Positions 1 to 8,418 of a stretch of DNA of 64,000 nt are shown piece by piece; position 1 is the stretch's first letter; each line of letters begins with the position of its first letter. Under the pieces are notes generated by a model, which worked only from the letters and a program-made list of their open reading frames with translations, had not been told where the DNA came from and did no database searches. The stretch covers positions 1 through 64,000 of the forward strand of contig CAZEIM010000010.1 in the NCBI GenBank assembly GCA_964512145.1. Direction: 5' to 3'. This DNA comes from CAYOHR01 sp964512145. Lineage in GTDB: Bacteria; Bacteroidota; Bacteroidia; Flavobacteriales_G; JALEGO01. The position numbers and the translations under genes are program-made.

Positions 1-183
1 GATCAGGCTGGAATGGCGCAAGACCGGCTCGCCGGCGATGGATCTCCTGCTGAAGGTTCGCTTAATGCAGGAGCGAAAGAAAAAAAACCGGTAAAAGAAG
101 GATATGAAATTTATGTGGACGGAAAATTATTTAAAAAAATAGAATCCTCTGATAGCGGTAAAACAATTGTAGTTTGTAATTAA
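1..183 (+). CDS. C-terminal fragment of an unidentified protein (partial)
   Basis: An open frame runs from base 1 to a TAA at 181-183, giving about 60 residues ending in KTIVVCN. The start lies off the window. I do not recognise the family. The last ~35 residues (around EGYEIYVDGKLFKK) have codon use typical of this genome. The first ~25 residues are encoded by about 63% GC sequence rich in Gly/Ala/Asp codons and look foreign or chimeric. A strong terminator follows at 204-237. Confidence 0.45.
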   Translation, partial: DQAGMAQDRLAGDGSPAEGSLNAGAKEKKPVKEGYEIYVDGKLFKKIESSDSGKTIVVCN

Positions 184-203
184 ATAACAAATTTATTTCC
201 CGA

Positions 204-237
204 AAGCCATGTAAGATATCTTACATGGCTTTTTTTA
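204..237 (+). terminator. Rho-independent terminator
   Basis: A perfect inverted repeat (AGCCATGTAAGA / TCTTACATGGCT, 205-230) is followed directly by seven T residues. It closes the partial gene ending at 183 and separates it from ettA. Confidence 0.85.
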
Positions 238-274
238 TTTCACATAAATAAAGATATTTGCATAAAAATTGAAT

Positions 275-1963
275 ATGGCCGATGATAAAAAAGTGATTTT
301 TTCTATGGTAAACGTTAATAAGTTTACTCCACAAGGAAAACAAATTTTAAAAAATATTTACTTGTCCTTTTTTTATGGTGCAAAAATTGGGATTTTAGGT
401 TTAAATGGAGCAGGTAAGTCTACTGTAATGCGAATTATTGCAGGGGAAGATAAGGATTTTCAAGGAGAAGTAGTTTTTTCTGAAGGATATACGGTTGGAT
501 ATTTACCTCAAGAACCTAAATTAGACGAAACCAAAACTGTAAAAGAAATCGTTCAAGAGGGCGTACAAGAGTTGGTAGATTTATTGAAAGAATTTGAAGA
601 TATCAACGCTAAGTTCATGGATGAAGAGATATTAAACGATCCGGATAAAATGAACGCCTTAATTGAAAAACAAGGAAAAGTACAAGAAAAAATAGATCAA
701 CTTGGGGGGTGGGAATTGGATAATAAGCTTGAGGTAGCTATGGATGCTTTAAGAACACCTGATGGCGATACCCCTGTAAAAAACTTGTCTGGAGGAGAAA
801 GAAGACGAGTAGCTTTATGTCGGTTGCTCTTAAAACAGCCCGATGTATTATTGTTAGATGAGCCTACCAACCATTTAGATGCTGAAAGCGTACATTGGTT
901 AGAACAGCATTTACAACAATATCAAGGAACTGTAATAGCTGTTACACACGATCGTTATTTTTTAGATAATGTAGCTGGTTGGATATTAGAATTGGATAGG
1001 GGAGAGGGGATCCCCTGGAAAGGAAATTATTCCTCATGGTTAGATCAAAAAGCGAAAAGATTAGCACAAGAAGAAAAAACGGAAAGTAAACGGCAAAAAG
1101 CTTTACAGCGAGAGTTAGAATGGGTTAGAAAAGGAGCTAAAGGAAGACAAGCTAAAGGCAAAGCACGTTTAAACAATTACGAGCAATTATTATCGGAAGA
1201 TGTAAAAGAAAAAGAAGCTACCTTGGAGATTCCTATTCCCAATGGACCCCGGTTAGGAAATGAAGTTATTGAAGTGATTGATATTTCAAAATCATTTGGA
1301 GATAAATTGTTGTATGAGCATTTAAGTTTTAAATTACCTCCTGCAGGAATTGTAGGCGTAATAGGACCCAATGGAGCAGGTAAAACAACACTTTTTAAAA
1401 TGATTATGGGGGAATTAAAACCTGATATGGGTTCGTTTAAAGTAGGCCCAACCGTAAAAATTGGATACGTAGATCAAACTCATAAAGCTTTAGATCCCAA
1501 TAAAACTGTGTATGAAGTAGTAAGTGGCGGACTTGATTTAATTGAGATTGGAAATCAAAAAATTAATGCTCGTGCTTATGTATCTAGATTTAATTTTAAT
1601 GGGAATGATCAGCAGAAAAAAATAAGCGTATTATCAGGAGGTGAACGAAACAGATTGCATTTAGCCATGACCTTACAGCTAGAAGCCAATGTTTTATTAT
1701 TAGACGAACCCACCAATGATTTAGATGTTAATACATTACGAGCATTGGAAGAAGGTATTGAGCGTTTTGCAGGTTGTGCAGTAGTTATATCACACGATAG
1801 ATGGTTTTTAGATAGAATATGCACTCATATCCTTGCTTTTGAAGGAAACTCTGAAGTATATTTTTTTGAAGGGTCATTTTCTGAATATGAAGAAAACAGA
1901 AAAAAACGTTTAGGGGGCGACCTTATTCCACAACGAATAAAATATAAAAAATTGGTAAGGTAA
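275..1963 (+). CDS. ettA: Energy-dependent translational throttle protein EttA (ABC-F ATPase)
   Basis: This soluble ABC-F protein has two ATPase domains and no membrane segments. In this family it binds the ribosomal E site and couples translation to the ATP/ADP ratio. The first Walker A (GLNGAGKS) is near residue 42 and its signature LSGGERRR near 170, followed by LLLDEPTNHLD. The second half repeats the set: GPNGAGKTT near 367, LSGGERNR, LLLDEPTNDLD. A charged ABC-F linker (Lys/Arg/Glu-rich) joins them. At 562 residues it matches EttA, and the short linker and lack of a C-terminal coiled coil argue against Uup. I chose ATG 275; a TTG two codons upstream is possible. hisS follows 4 nt later. 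Confidence 0.9.
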   Translation: MADDKKVIFSMVNVNKFTPQGKQILKNIYLSFFYGAKIGILGLNGAGKSTVMRIIAGEDKDFQGEVVFSEGYTVGYLPQEPKLDETKTVKEIVQEGVQELVDLLKEFEDINAKFMDEEILNDPDKMNALIEKQGKVQEKIDQLGGWELDNKLEVAMDALRTPDGDTPVKNLSGGERRRVALCRLLLKQPDVLLLDEPTNHLDAESVHWLEQHLQQYQGTVIAVTHDRYFLDNVAGWILELDRGEGIPWKGNYSSWLDQKAKRLAQEEKTESKRQKALQRELEWVRKGAKGRQAKGKARLNNYEQLLSEDVKEKEATLEIPIPNGPRLGNEVIEVIDISKSFGDKLLYEHLSFKLPPAGIVGVIGPNGAGKTTLFKMIMGELKPDMGSFKVGPTVKIGYVDQTHKALDPNKTVYEVVSGGLDLIEIGNQKINARAYVSRFNFNGNDQQKKISVLSGGERNRLHLAMTLQLEANVLLLDEPTNDLDVNTLRALEEGIERFAGCAVVISHDRWFLDRICTHILAFEGNSEVYFFEGSFSEYEENRKKRLGGDLIPQRIKYKKLVR

Positions 1964-1967
1964 TTTT

Positions 1968-3314
1968 ATGTCAAAACCTTCAATACCTAAGGGCACACGT
2001 GATTTTGGTCCAATACAGGCCAAGCAAAGAATGTATATTTTTAATACTATTCGTTCTGTATTTGTAAAATACGGTTATAATCCAATAGAAACTCCGGCTT
2101 ACGAGCTATTAGAAACCTTAACGGGTAAATATGGTGAGGAGGGTGACCGATTAATTTTTAAAATTTTTCCTCGTGGAGAGAAATTAGAAAAAATGTTGGA
2201 CAATATTTCTGAAGGCAACATATCTAAGCATATTGAAGAAGCGTTACGATATGATTTAACCGTGCCTTTTGCGCGATATGTAGTACAACATCAACATGAA
2301 ATAACATTTCCGTTTAAAAGATATCAAATACAACCTGTATGGCGTGCCGACAGACCTCAAAAGGGACGTTACAGAGAATTTTATCAGTGCGATGTAGATG
2401 TAATTGGCTCAAATTCTTTATGGAATGAAGTAGAGTTAATACTTATTTTACATGAAGTGTTTTCGGTATTAAAAGTACCTAAGGTAAAAATCAAACTAAA
2501 CAACAGGAAAATTCTTGCGGGTATTTCTGAATATATGGGAGTTCCTGATAAATTAATGGATATTACTATTGGCTTGGATAAATTAGATAAAATGGGTTGG
2601 GAAAAAGTAAAAGAAGAATTATTGGCTAAACAAATTCCTCTAACTTCAATGTTTAAATTAGAGGAAATTATGTCATTATACAAAGAATCAGATTCTATAC
2701 AAAAAATTCAAAACACCTTAAACTACATTCCTATTGCCCAAAAAGGCTTTGAAGAGTTAAAGTGGGTTATGGAAAAATCAAACCATTTATCTGTATCTAA
2801 TGTACACTTTGATATAACCCTAGCTAGGGGATTGAATTATTACACGGGAGCCATTTTTGAAGTTACATCGGATGATTTTCCTTCCAGCATAAGCGGGGGT
2901 GGAAGATATGATGATTTAACCGGAATTTTTGGGTTAAAAAATGTTTCTGGAGTAGGGGTTTCTTTTGGTGCCGATCGTATTTACGATATTTTATTGGAGC
3001 GTAATTTATTTCCTCAACATGAAATAGATCATACTCAGGTGCTTTTTGTAAATTTTGGAGATGTTGAGGCGGAATACTGCATGCCAATGATACAATTTTT
3101 GCGTTCTAAAAACATTTCAACCGAATTATTTCCTGATTCTTTGGGCATGAAAAAACAGTTTAAATATGCCAATGATAAAAACATTCCTTTTGTTATTATT
3201 GTAGGAAATGATGAGATGCAGTCCGCTACTGTTAAAATAAAAAACATGATTTCCGGAGAAGAAACCGTAAAGAATTCTAAAGAACAACTTATCGAATATT
3301 TACAATTAACATGA
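1968..3314 (+). CDS. hisS: Histidyl-tRNA synthetase
   Basis: Class II aminoacyl-tRNA synthetase that charges tRNA-His in the cytoplasm. The 448-residue protein opens with PKGTRDFGP, typical of HisRS. It carries motif 2 (around GRYREFYQCDVDVIG), the histidine-binding segment LARGLNYYTGAIFE, and GGGRYDDLTG. A C-terminal anticodon-binding domain starts near residue 355. It begins 4 nt after ettA stops, and its last codons overlap the hutH start by 4 nt (ATGA), which suggests translational coupling of histidine charging and histidine degradation genes. Confidence 0.95.
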   Translation: MSKPSIPKGTRDFGPIQAKQRMYIFNTIRSVFVKYGYNPIETPAYELLETLTGKYGEEGDRLIFKIFPRGEKLEKMLDNISEGNISKHIEEALRYDLTVPFARYVVQHQHEITFPFKRYQIQPVWRADRPQKGRYREFYQCDVDVIGSNSLWNEVELILILHEVFSVLKVPKVKIKLNNRKILAGISEYMGVPDKLMDITIGLDKLDKMGWEKVKEELLAKQIPLTSMFKLEEIMSLYKESDSIQKIQNTLNYIPIAQKGFEELKWVMEKSNHLSVSNVHFDITLARGLNYYTGAIFEVTSDDFPSSISGGGRYDDLTGIFGLKNVSGVGVSFGADRIYDILLERNLFPQHEIDHTQVLFVNFGDVEAEYCMPMIQFLRSKNISTELFPDSLGMKKQFKYANDKNIPFVIIVGNDEMQSATVKIKNMISGEETVKNSKEQLIEYLQLT

Positions 3315-4804
3315 ATACATTAGAAATTAACCAAGATTGGTTAAGGTTGGAAGATGTTTACAACACAATCTCAAATAATATTAATTTAACCATAGACACA
3401 GCTTCTTTAGATGTTATTCAAAATTCAAGAGATTTTTTAGATAAAAAAGTTGAAGAAAACAATGTGTATTACGGAATAAATACAGGTTTTGGTGCTTTAT
3501 ACAATACTAAAGTTTCAATCGATAAGCTTTCGAAGTTACAAGAAAACTTATTATTATCACATGCTTGTGGATTAGGAGAGTATGTTCCGGCAGAAATTAT
3601 TAAACTTATGTTGCTGACTAAGGTTAAATCTTTGTCCAAAGGATATTCTTCGGTACAACCTGCGATTATTAAAAAACTGATAGAATTTTATAATCAAAAT
3701 ATTTTACCCGTAATTTATAAACAAGGTTCTTTAGGAGCTTCGGGGGATTTATCTCCTTTGGCACATCTTAGTTTGCCTTTAATACACAAAGGACAAGTTT
3801 GGGAAAATAATAAGGTTATTTCTGCTGAAAATATTTCAGGCAGTCCTATAGCTTTAAAATCTAAAGAAGGGTTAGCATTAATTAATGGTACTCAATTTAT
3901 ATTATCATATGGAATTTGGTGTTTAAATAAAACACATGATTTAATTCGTTGGGCAGATATTATAGCCAGTATTTCACTAGACGCTTATGCTTGTAATTTA
4001 TCCCCTTTTCATTCATTATTAATGAATATAAGACCACATAAAGGGCAAATAACTACTTCCAAAAATGTTTTAAATAATCTTTTAAATAGTGAAATACAGA
4101 GTAAAATATCAAAAGAATTACAAGATCCTTACAGTTTTAGATGCATTCCACAAGTTCATGGTGCTGTAAAAAACGCATATCATCACATAGCTAATATTTT
4201 TGAGTGTGAATTAAATTCTGTTACCGATAACCCTACCGTATTTATGGAGGAGGACAAAATTTTATCGGGTGGAAATTTTCATGCTGAACCTTTAGCTTTA
4301 ACACTTGATTATTTAAGTATTGCGCTTTCGGAGTTAGCAAGTATATCTGAAAGAAGAATATATAAATTAATTTCAGGAAACCGAAATTTACCTAGTTTTT
4401 TAGTTTCAAATCCTGGTATTAATTCAGGTTTTATGATTCCACAATATACCGCTGCTTCTATAGTTAGCCAGAATAAACAATTATGTACTCCGGCAAGCGT
4501 TGATAGCATTGATTCTTCTAACGGACAAGAAGATCATGTGAGTATGGGAGCAAATGCTGCAACAAAATGTTTTTCTGTGGTACAAAATGTTGAAAAAATA
4601 TTAGCCATCGAGTTATTTACAGCATTCCAAGCATTGGAATTTAGAAAACCATTTGGTTCTTCTGATTTTATTCAAGAAATATACAATAAATACAGAACAT
4701 CTATTCCAACAGTTTCAGAAGATGTTTTTATGCATCAATACATGATAGAAAGCATCACTTTTATCCAACAAAACACTAATTTCTTAAAGAGTCAGCTGGT
4801 GTAG
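3311..4804 (+). CDS. hutH: Histidine ammonia-lyase
   Basis: It removes ammonia from L-histidine to give urocanate, the first step of histidine catabolism. The 497-residue protein has the lyase-family segment GSLGASGDLSPL; Ala143-Ser144-Gly145 would cyclise into the MIO cofactor. The substrate loop YGINTGFG lies at residues 54-61, and QEDHVSMGANAA is also conserved. No other hut genes (hutU, hutI, hutG) are in the window, so it stands apart from a full Hut pathway. A phenylalanine or tyrosine ammonia-lyase is a possible alternative, but overall similarity and the hisS coupling favour histidine. Its 3' end overlaps the convergent gene by 29 bp. Confidence 0.9.
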   Translation: MNTLEINQDWLRLEDVYNTISNNINLTIDTASLDVIQNSRDFLDKKVEENNVYYGINTGFGALYNTKVSIDKLSKLQENLLLSHACGLGEYVPAEIIKLMLLTKVKSLSKGYSSVQPAIIKKLIEFYNQNILPVIYKQGSLGASGDLSPLAHLSLPLIHKGQVWENNKVISAENISGSPIALKSKEGLALINGTQFILSYGIWCLNKTHDLIRWADIIASISLDAYACNLSPFHSLLMNIRPHKGQITTSKNVLNNLLNSEIQSKISKELQDPYSFRCIPQVHGAVKNAYHHIANIFECELNSVTDNPTVFMEEDKILSGGNFHAEPLALTLDYLSIALSELASISERRIYKLISGNRNLPSFLVSNPGINSGFMIPQYTAASIVSQNKQLCTPASVDSIDSSNGQEDHVSMGANAATKCFSVVQNVEKILAIELFTAFQALEFRKPFGSSDFIQEIYNKYRTSIPTVSEDVFMHQYMIESITFIQQNTNFLKSQLV

Positions 4805-5654
4805 TTTGAATAGTATCTTTAGGGATTGATAACATTGAATCTTGTTCAGATTCAAATTGTTTGTAAATCATCTTAACACCATTTTTATATTCGGGTCTTT
4901 CATCTTCTTTAATATTCCATAGCTTCATAAATCTATTTTTTATAATTTTTTCTTCCGGTAATATAGCATAAGTAGTTTGAATAATGTCTTTAGCAGTTTC
5001 CTCTTGGTTGTTATCAACTAAATAGTCGCAATATGCTAATGTTCCATCCACTAATATTTCTTTAAGTTCTGATGGGATTGATTTTTTATAATCTTCATTT
5101 TCCATTCTTTCTTTTAAATATTTTAAGGAAGTTTGAATATTTTTTTCTCCAGTAAAATTTTTGGTTAATACTTCACATACTCCCTTGGAAAATAAAATAA
5201 TAGTATCTTCTACTAATTTTAATGCATTGGTATATAAAGATATAGGTTTTCTGTAGTCACCACTACTTATAGCGGCAGAGGCTTCTCTTCCAACAGCACC
5301 TGTTAACTTTATAAAATATTCCATGTTTTGTTCATACAACTCATTTTTTCTATCTTTCATTCGATATTTCAACGCATATTTTAATGCATCGTTTAAGGGG
5401 TTTTTGTAACTTTCTTTCAGTTCTCCTTCTTCTTTTAAAGAAATTTCATAGAAACACATCGACATATATAAATATGGTTCAGGATCTTTAGATGTTTTAT
5501 CCGATTGTGTTAATCTTTCGGCTTTAAACATACAGTCTTCATATTTTCCAGTATTAAACAGTGTTTGAAGCTTTAAATTTTGGCCACCTACTACCTGAGT
5601 GTATAAATTATTAATAAATAATATAGGTATAAGTATGTAAAATATTTTACGCAT
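4776..5654 (-). CDS. Secreted helical-repeat (TPR-like) protein of unknown function
   Basis: 292 residues with an N-terminal signal sequence (MRKIFYILIPILFINNLYTQ). The rest is predicted helical, with repeat-like units such as TLFNTGKYEDCMFKAE and AAISSGDYRKPISLYTNAL, consistent with degenerate tetratricopeptide repeats. I do not recognise a named family. It lies 41 nt downstream of a PorG-like T9SS barrel on the same strand, so a role near the envelope or secretion apparatus is a guess from position only. The C-terminal tail is Thr/Asp/Ser-rich and overlaps the end of hutH. Confidence 0.7.
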   Translation of the reverse strand: MRKIFYILIPILFINNLYTQVVGGQNLKLQTLFNTGKYEDCMFKAERLTQSDKTSKDPEPYLYMSMCFYEISLKEEGELKESYKNPLNDALKYALKYRMKDRKNELYEQNMEYFIKLTGAVGREASAAISSGDYRKPISLYTNALKLVEDTIILFSKGVCEVLTKNFTGEKNIQTSLKYLKERMENEDYKKSIPSELKEILVDGTLAYCDYLVDNNQEETAKDIIQTTYAILPEEKIIKNRFMKLWNIKEDERPEYKNGVKMIYKQFESEQDSMLSIPKDTIQTTPADSLRN

Positions 5655-5695
5655 GAAACAAAGTTACAAAATCTATTTTTAATGAAAGAGGAAAA

Positions 5696-6643
5696 TTAGA
5701 ATGACGGAACAGATCTTCTGCTTCTAATACGTTTAAATCCTTTGGTTTTAACTATTTTATATGATAAGTTAAAGGTTAAAAACATATAAGTATCTTTATC
5801 TTCAGGATCGCCTCTTTGTTGACCTGTTGCAGTATTTACTAACCCTGGATAATCAAAATCTTTTGTATTTGGATTAGAAAAATAGGCGGCAATTGGACCT
5901 CTTTCTGCTTCTATTACTTGTTTGTCATAATATACAGTACTTACATCATCAATATAATCTGTAAATGTTTTTCTTAACCCAGCTTCTAAAGATAATCTCC
6001 ATTTAGACCTTAATAAATACCTAAATCCAAAACCATAAGGCATGGCTAATCCAAAATTACTATATTCAGCTGGACCACCAGGTAATCCTTGACCTTCTGT
6101 ACCAAGGGGCTTTAAATTGTACCATTTTCCATCCGTATATTGTCCTTGAGGATTAAAAAAGAAAAATCCTATACCTCCAAATCCATATATTCCAAATTTT
6201 GACCTACCTACACCTCTAGATCCTTTAATTTTGTATTTTGCTCCCGATTTTTCTTGCAATGGATGATATTCAAATACGGCACTTCCTTCTACAATTTGCG
6301 ATCTGAAATGCAAACCTCTGTTATTTCTATATGGTTCATTAGTTAGTTTATCATCACCACTTAAAACTCCGGCAAAAAGACTTCCTCTAACAGCCATGTC
6401 TCTTCTTAAATAATATCGATAACCACCTTGAACCACAAATCTTGTCGCATTAATTTCTAAATCTTGTGCAAAATCAGTTCCTATTTGGTCTCGTCCTCCT
6501 AATTCACCTAAAAAATTTGTAGCACCAATACCAAAGGTTACTTCTTTTCGATATTGTTTCCAATAATTACCTTTAAATACTCCTTGAGAATTTCCCTCGG
6601 ATATTATAATAAGTAACAAAAATATTATCAGAATCTTTTTCAA
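5696..6643 (-). CDS. Outer-membrane beta-barrel protein, PorG/DUF6089-like (T9SS)
   Basis: 315 residues with a signal sequence (ending near GNSQG), then alternating aromatic strands and short turns typical of an outer-membrane barrel. The segment FGIGATNFLGELGGRDQIG near residue 36 resembles the opening of the DUF6089 family, which includes PorG, the barrel associated with the type IX secretion ring. The second half has further strands (FGFRYLLRSKWRLSLEAGLRKTF) and a basic tail. The start appears to be TTG, with no better codon upstream. It sits between miaA and the helical-repeat gene. The barrel call is firm; the PorG assignment is by recognition and less certain. Confidence 0.7.
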   Translation of the reverse strand: MKKILIIFLLLIIISEGNSQGVFKGNYWKQYRKEVTFGIGATNFLGELGGRDQIGTDFAQDLEINATRFVVQGGYRYYLRRDMAVRGSLFAGVLSGDDKLTNEPYRNNRGLHFRSQIVEGSAVFEYHPLQEKSGAKYKIKGSRGVGRSKFGIYGFGGIGFFFFNPQGQYTDGKWYNLKPLGTEGQGLPGGPAEYSNFGLAMPYGFGFRYLLRSKWRLSLEAGLRKTFTDYIDDVSTVYYDKQVIEAERGPIAAYFSNPNTKDFDYPGLVNTATGQQRGDPEDKDTYMFLTFNLSYKIVKTKGFKRIRSRRSVPSF

Positions 6644-6682
6644 GTTTTTTTTTGTTCAATAATATGATTTTTTTTTAAATAT

Positions 6683-7621
6683 CTAAAATATTGCAACACT
6701 TTTTTTTAAATTATTTATGTGTATAAATATATCCTGTAAATATGTTTTGTCTTCTACATGAAACCAAGTTATCTCTTTATTTTTTTTAAACCAAGTGAGC
6801 TGTCTTTTTGCATAATTCCTCGAGTTTTTTTTTGCTTCTTCCAAACATTGATCTATATTTTCATGATCTGTAAAATGTGGTATAAATTCTTTGTAGCCTA
6901 TTGTTTTTTGAATAATAGGGTTGTTGGGGAATTTTTCCAATAAATATTTTATTTCATCTATTAATCCATTGTTTACCATAATTTCAAGTCTTTTATTGAT
7001 GTTATGATATAACGTATTACGATCGGCATTTAATCCTATGTGCCAAATATGGTAGGGTAATCTTGCTGATTTTTTTTGGGAATGTAATGTTGAAATTTTT
7101 TTTCCTGTTTGGTAAAATACTTCTAATGCTCGTATTATTCTCATAGGATTATGAATATCTATGGAACTATATTGCTCGGGGTCGGTGGAAAATAATTTTT
7201 TTTGTAGTTCTTCTATACCTTTATTTATATATAAATTATTTAATTCTTCTCGTATTTGTATATTTACTTTTGGAAGTTCATCTATACCATAACATAATGC
7301 ATTTATATATAATCCGGACCCTCCTGTTAATAAAATAATGTTTTTATTTAAAAAGTAAGATTTTAAGAAATGAGTTGCCTCGTCAACAAAATCTCCAACA
7401 CTGTAATAATCTTGGATACTTTTTATATCGATAAAATGATGTGGAATTGTAGTTAATTCTTCCTTAGTTGGTTTAGATGTACCAATATTTAACTCTTTGT
7501 AAAATTGTCTGGAATCAGCAGACAATATTTCTGCATTTAATTGCTTAGCAAGTTCTATACTAGTATTTGTTTTTCCTACTGCCGTTGGTCCAACAACTAC
7601 TATTATTATTTTTGAGTTCAA
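6683..7621 (-). CDS. miaA: tRNA dimethylallyltransferase
   Basis: It transfers a dimethylallyl group to N6 of A37 in tRNAs that read codons starting with U. The 312-residue protein has the P-loop GPTAVGKT at 11-18, the motif ILSADSRQFYKELNIGTSKP with the conserved Asp, GGSGLYINAL, and DIHNPMRIIRALEV. A late RNLTW-like segment (RQLTWFKK) binds tRNA. The start is TTG; no in-frame ATG precedes the P-loop. It begins 7 nt downstream of the PRiA4-like gene. Confidence 0.93.
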   Translation of the reverse strand: MNSKIIIVVVGPTAVGKTNTSIELAKQLNAEILSADSRQFYKELNIGTSKPTKEELTTIPHHFIDIKSIQDYYSVGDFVDEATHFLKSYFLNKNIILLTGGSGLYINALCYGIDELPKVNIQIREELNNLYINKGIEELQKKLFSTDPEQYSSIDIHNPMRIIRALEVFYQTGKKISTLHSQKKSARLPYHIWHIGLNADRNTLYHNINKRLEIMVNNGLIDEIKYLLEKFPNNPIIQKTIGYKEFIPHFTDHENIDQCLEEAKKNSRNYAKRQLTWFKKNKEITWFHVEDKTYLQDIFIHINNLKKSVAIF

Positions 7622-7628
7622 TGTTTAA

Positions 7629-8357
7629 TTAATCATCGTATGATGATCGTGAAAAACCATCTAAGTCATCATCATTATATGAAGAACCACCTTGATCAAA
7701 GTCATCAAACCCATCAAAAATGTCGTCTTCAAAAACTTCTTTTTTTCCTTTTGGTTTCAGTGGTTTTTCATCTAAATCTTGAAAATCATCTTCATCATCT
7801 TGTGTTGAGTAATTTTCAAAATCATCAAACCCTTCAAAAATATCATCCTCTTTTTTGAGGGGTTTTTTAGGATTGTTTTTTTTGCTCATGTTAGATAATA
7901 ATAATTTTTCGTCTTCAGGTAATATCTTTATATTATTTTTTTTGGCATTGGTTATTTTTCCTACTGAATAGGTGCATTTAGGATATTCATTGTTTTTTAG
8001 GTTGCTTGACTCATGAATGTTTGATAGTTCAATAAAAAAACAAAGCATATTCATAAAATCATATACATATACTAATTTTTGACCTTTTGCATTGGATATT
8101 TGATGTAACAAAGTATCGGACATTTCAATGGTTTTACTTCCATCATCAAAATCCATGGTCATTAATGTTATTTCTTGCCCTTTATCCCAATTATCATTAC
8201 TAACGTAAAAGGAAGCTAATTGACCTTTTTCTAAATCAAACTCTTGAATGATTTGATTGTGAAAATCAAAAAAAGTGTGTGTATCAAGCATTTCAATTTC
8301 TCTAAAACAGGTTTCTTCCTGATCAAATGCTACTCTATATGTAATAATTTTAGACAC
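7629..8357 (-). CDS. PRiA4 ORF3-like protein with acidic repeat tail
   Basis: 242 residues starting at GTG. Residues 1-115 resemble the plasmid pRiA4b ORF-3 family (also labelled IS1096 element passenger TnpR-like): ITYRVAF near the start, a central FYVSNDNW segment, and QKLVYVYDFMNMLCFFIEL. Function is unknown. Residues 165-242 form a highly acidic tail containing two copies of DDIF(D/E)GFDDF, a spaced short linear motif that could bind a partner. There is no signal peptide, so it is probably cytoplasmic. It is co-directional with miaA. The transposon-derived family name should not be read as evidence for a mobile element; nothing else here suggests one. Confidence 0.75.
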   Translation of the reverse strand: MSKIITYRVAFDQEETCFREIEMLDTHTFFDFHNQIIQEFDLEKGQLASFYVSNDNWDKGQEITLMTMDFDDGSKTIEMSDTLLHQISNAKGQKLVYVYDFMNMLCFFIELSNIHESSNLKNNEYPKCTYSVGKITNAKKNNIKILPEDEKLLLSNMSKKNNPKKPLKKEDDIFEGFDDFENYSTQDDEDDFQDLDEKPLKPKGKKEVFEDDIFDGFDDFDQGGSSYNDDDLDGFSRSSYDD

Positions 8358-8418
8358 TTTTTAGTTTTATAGTATCAAAAATATATATTTTTAGTATGGT
8401 AGAATATTTTTTTAAAAA

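Noticed and set aside
7629..8357. Family name hinting at an IS1096/TnpR mobile element
   Set aside because: No inverted ends, transposase, target duplication or composition change; the gene lies in an ordinary co-directional block with miaA.
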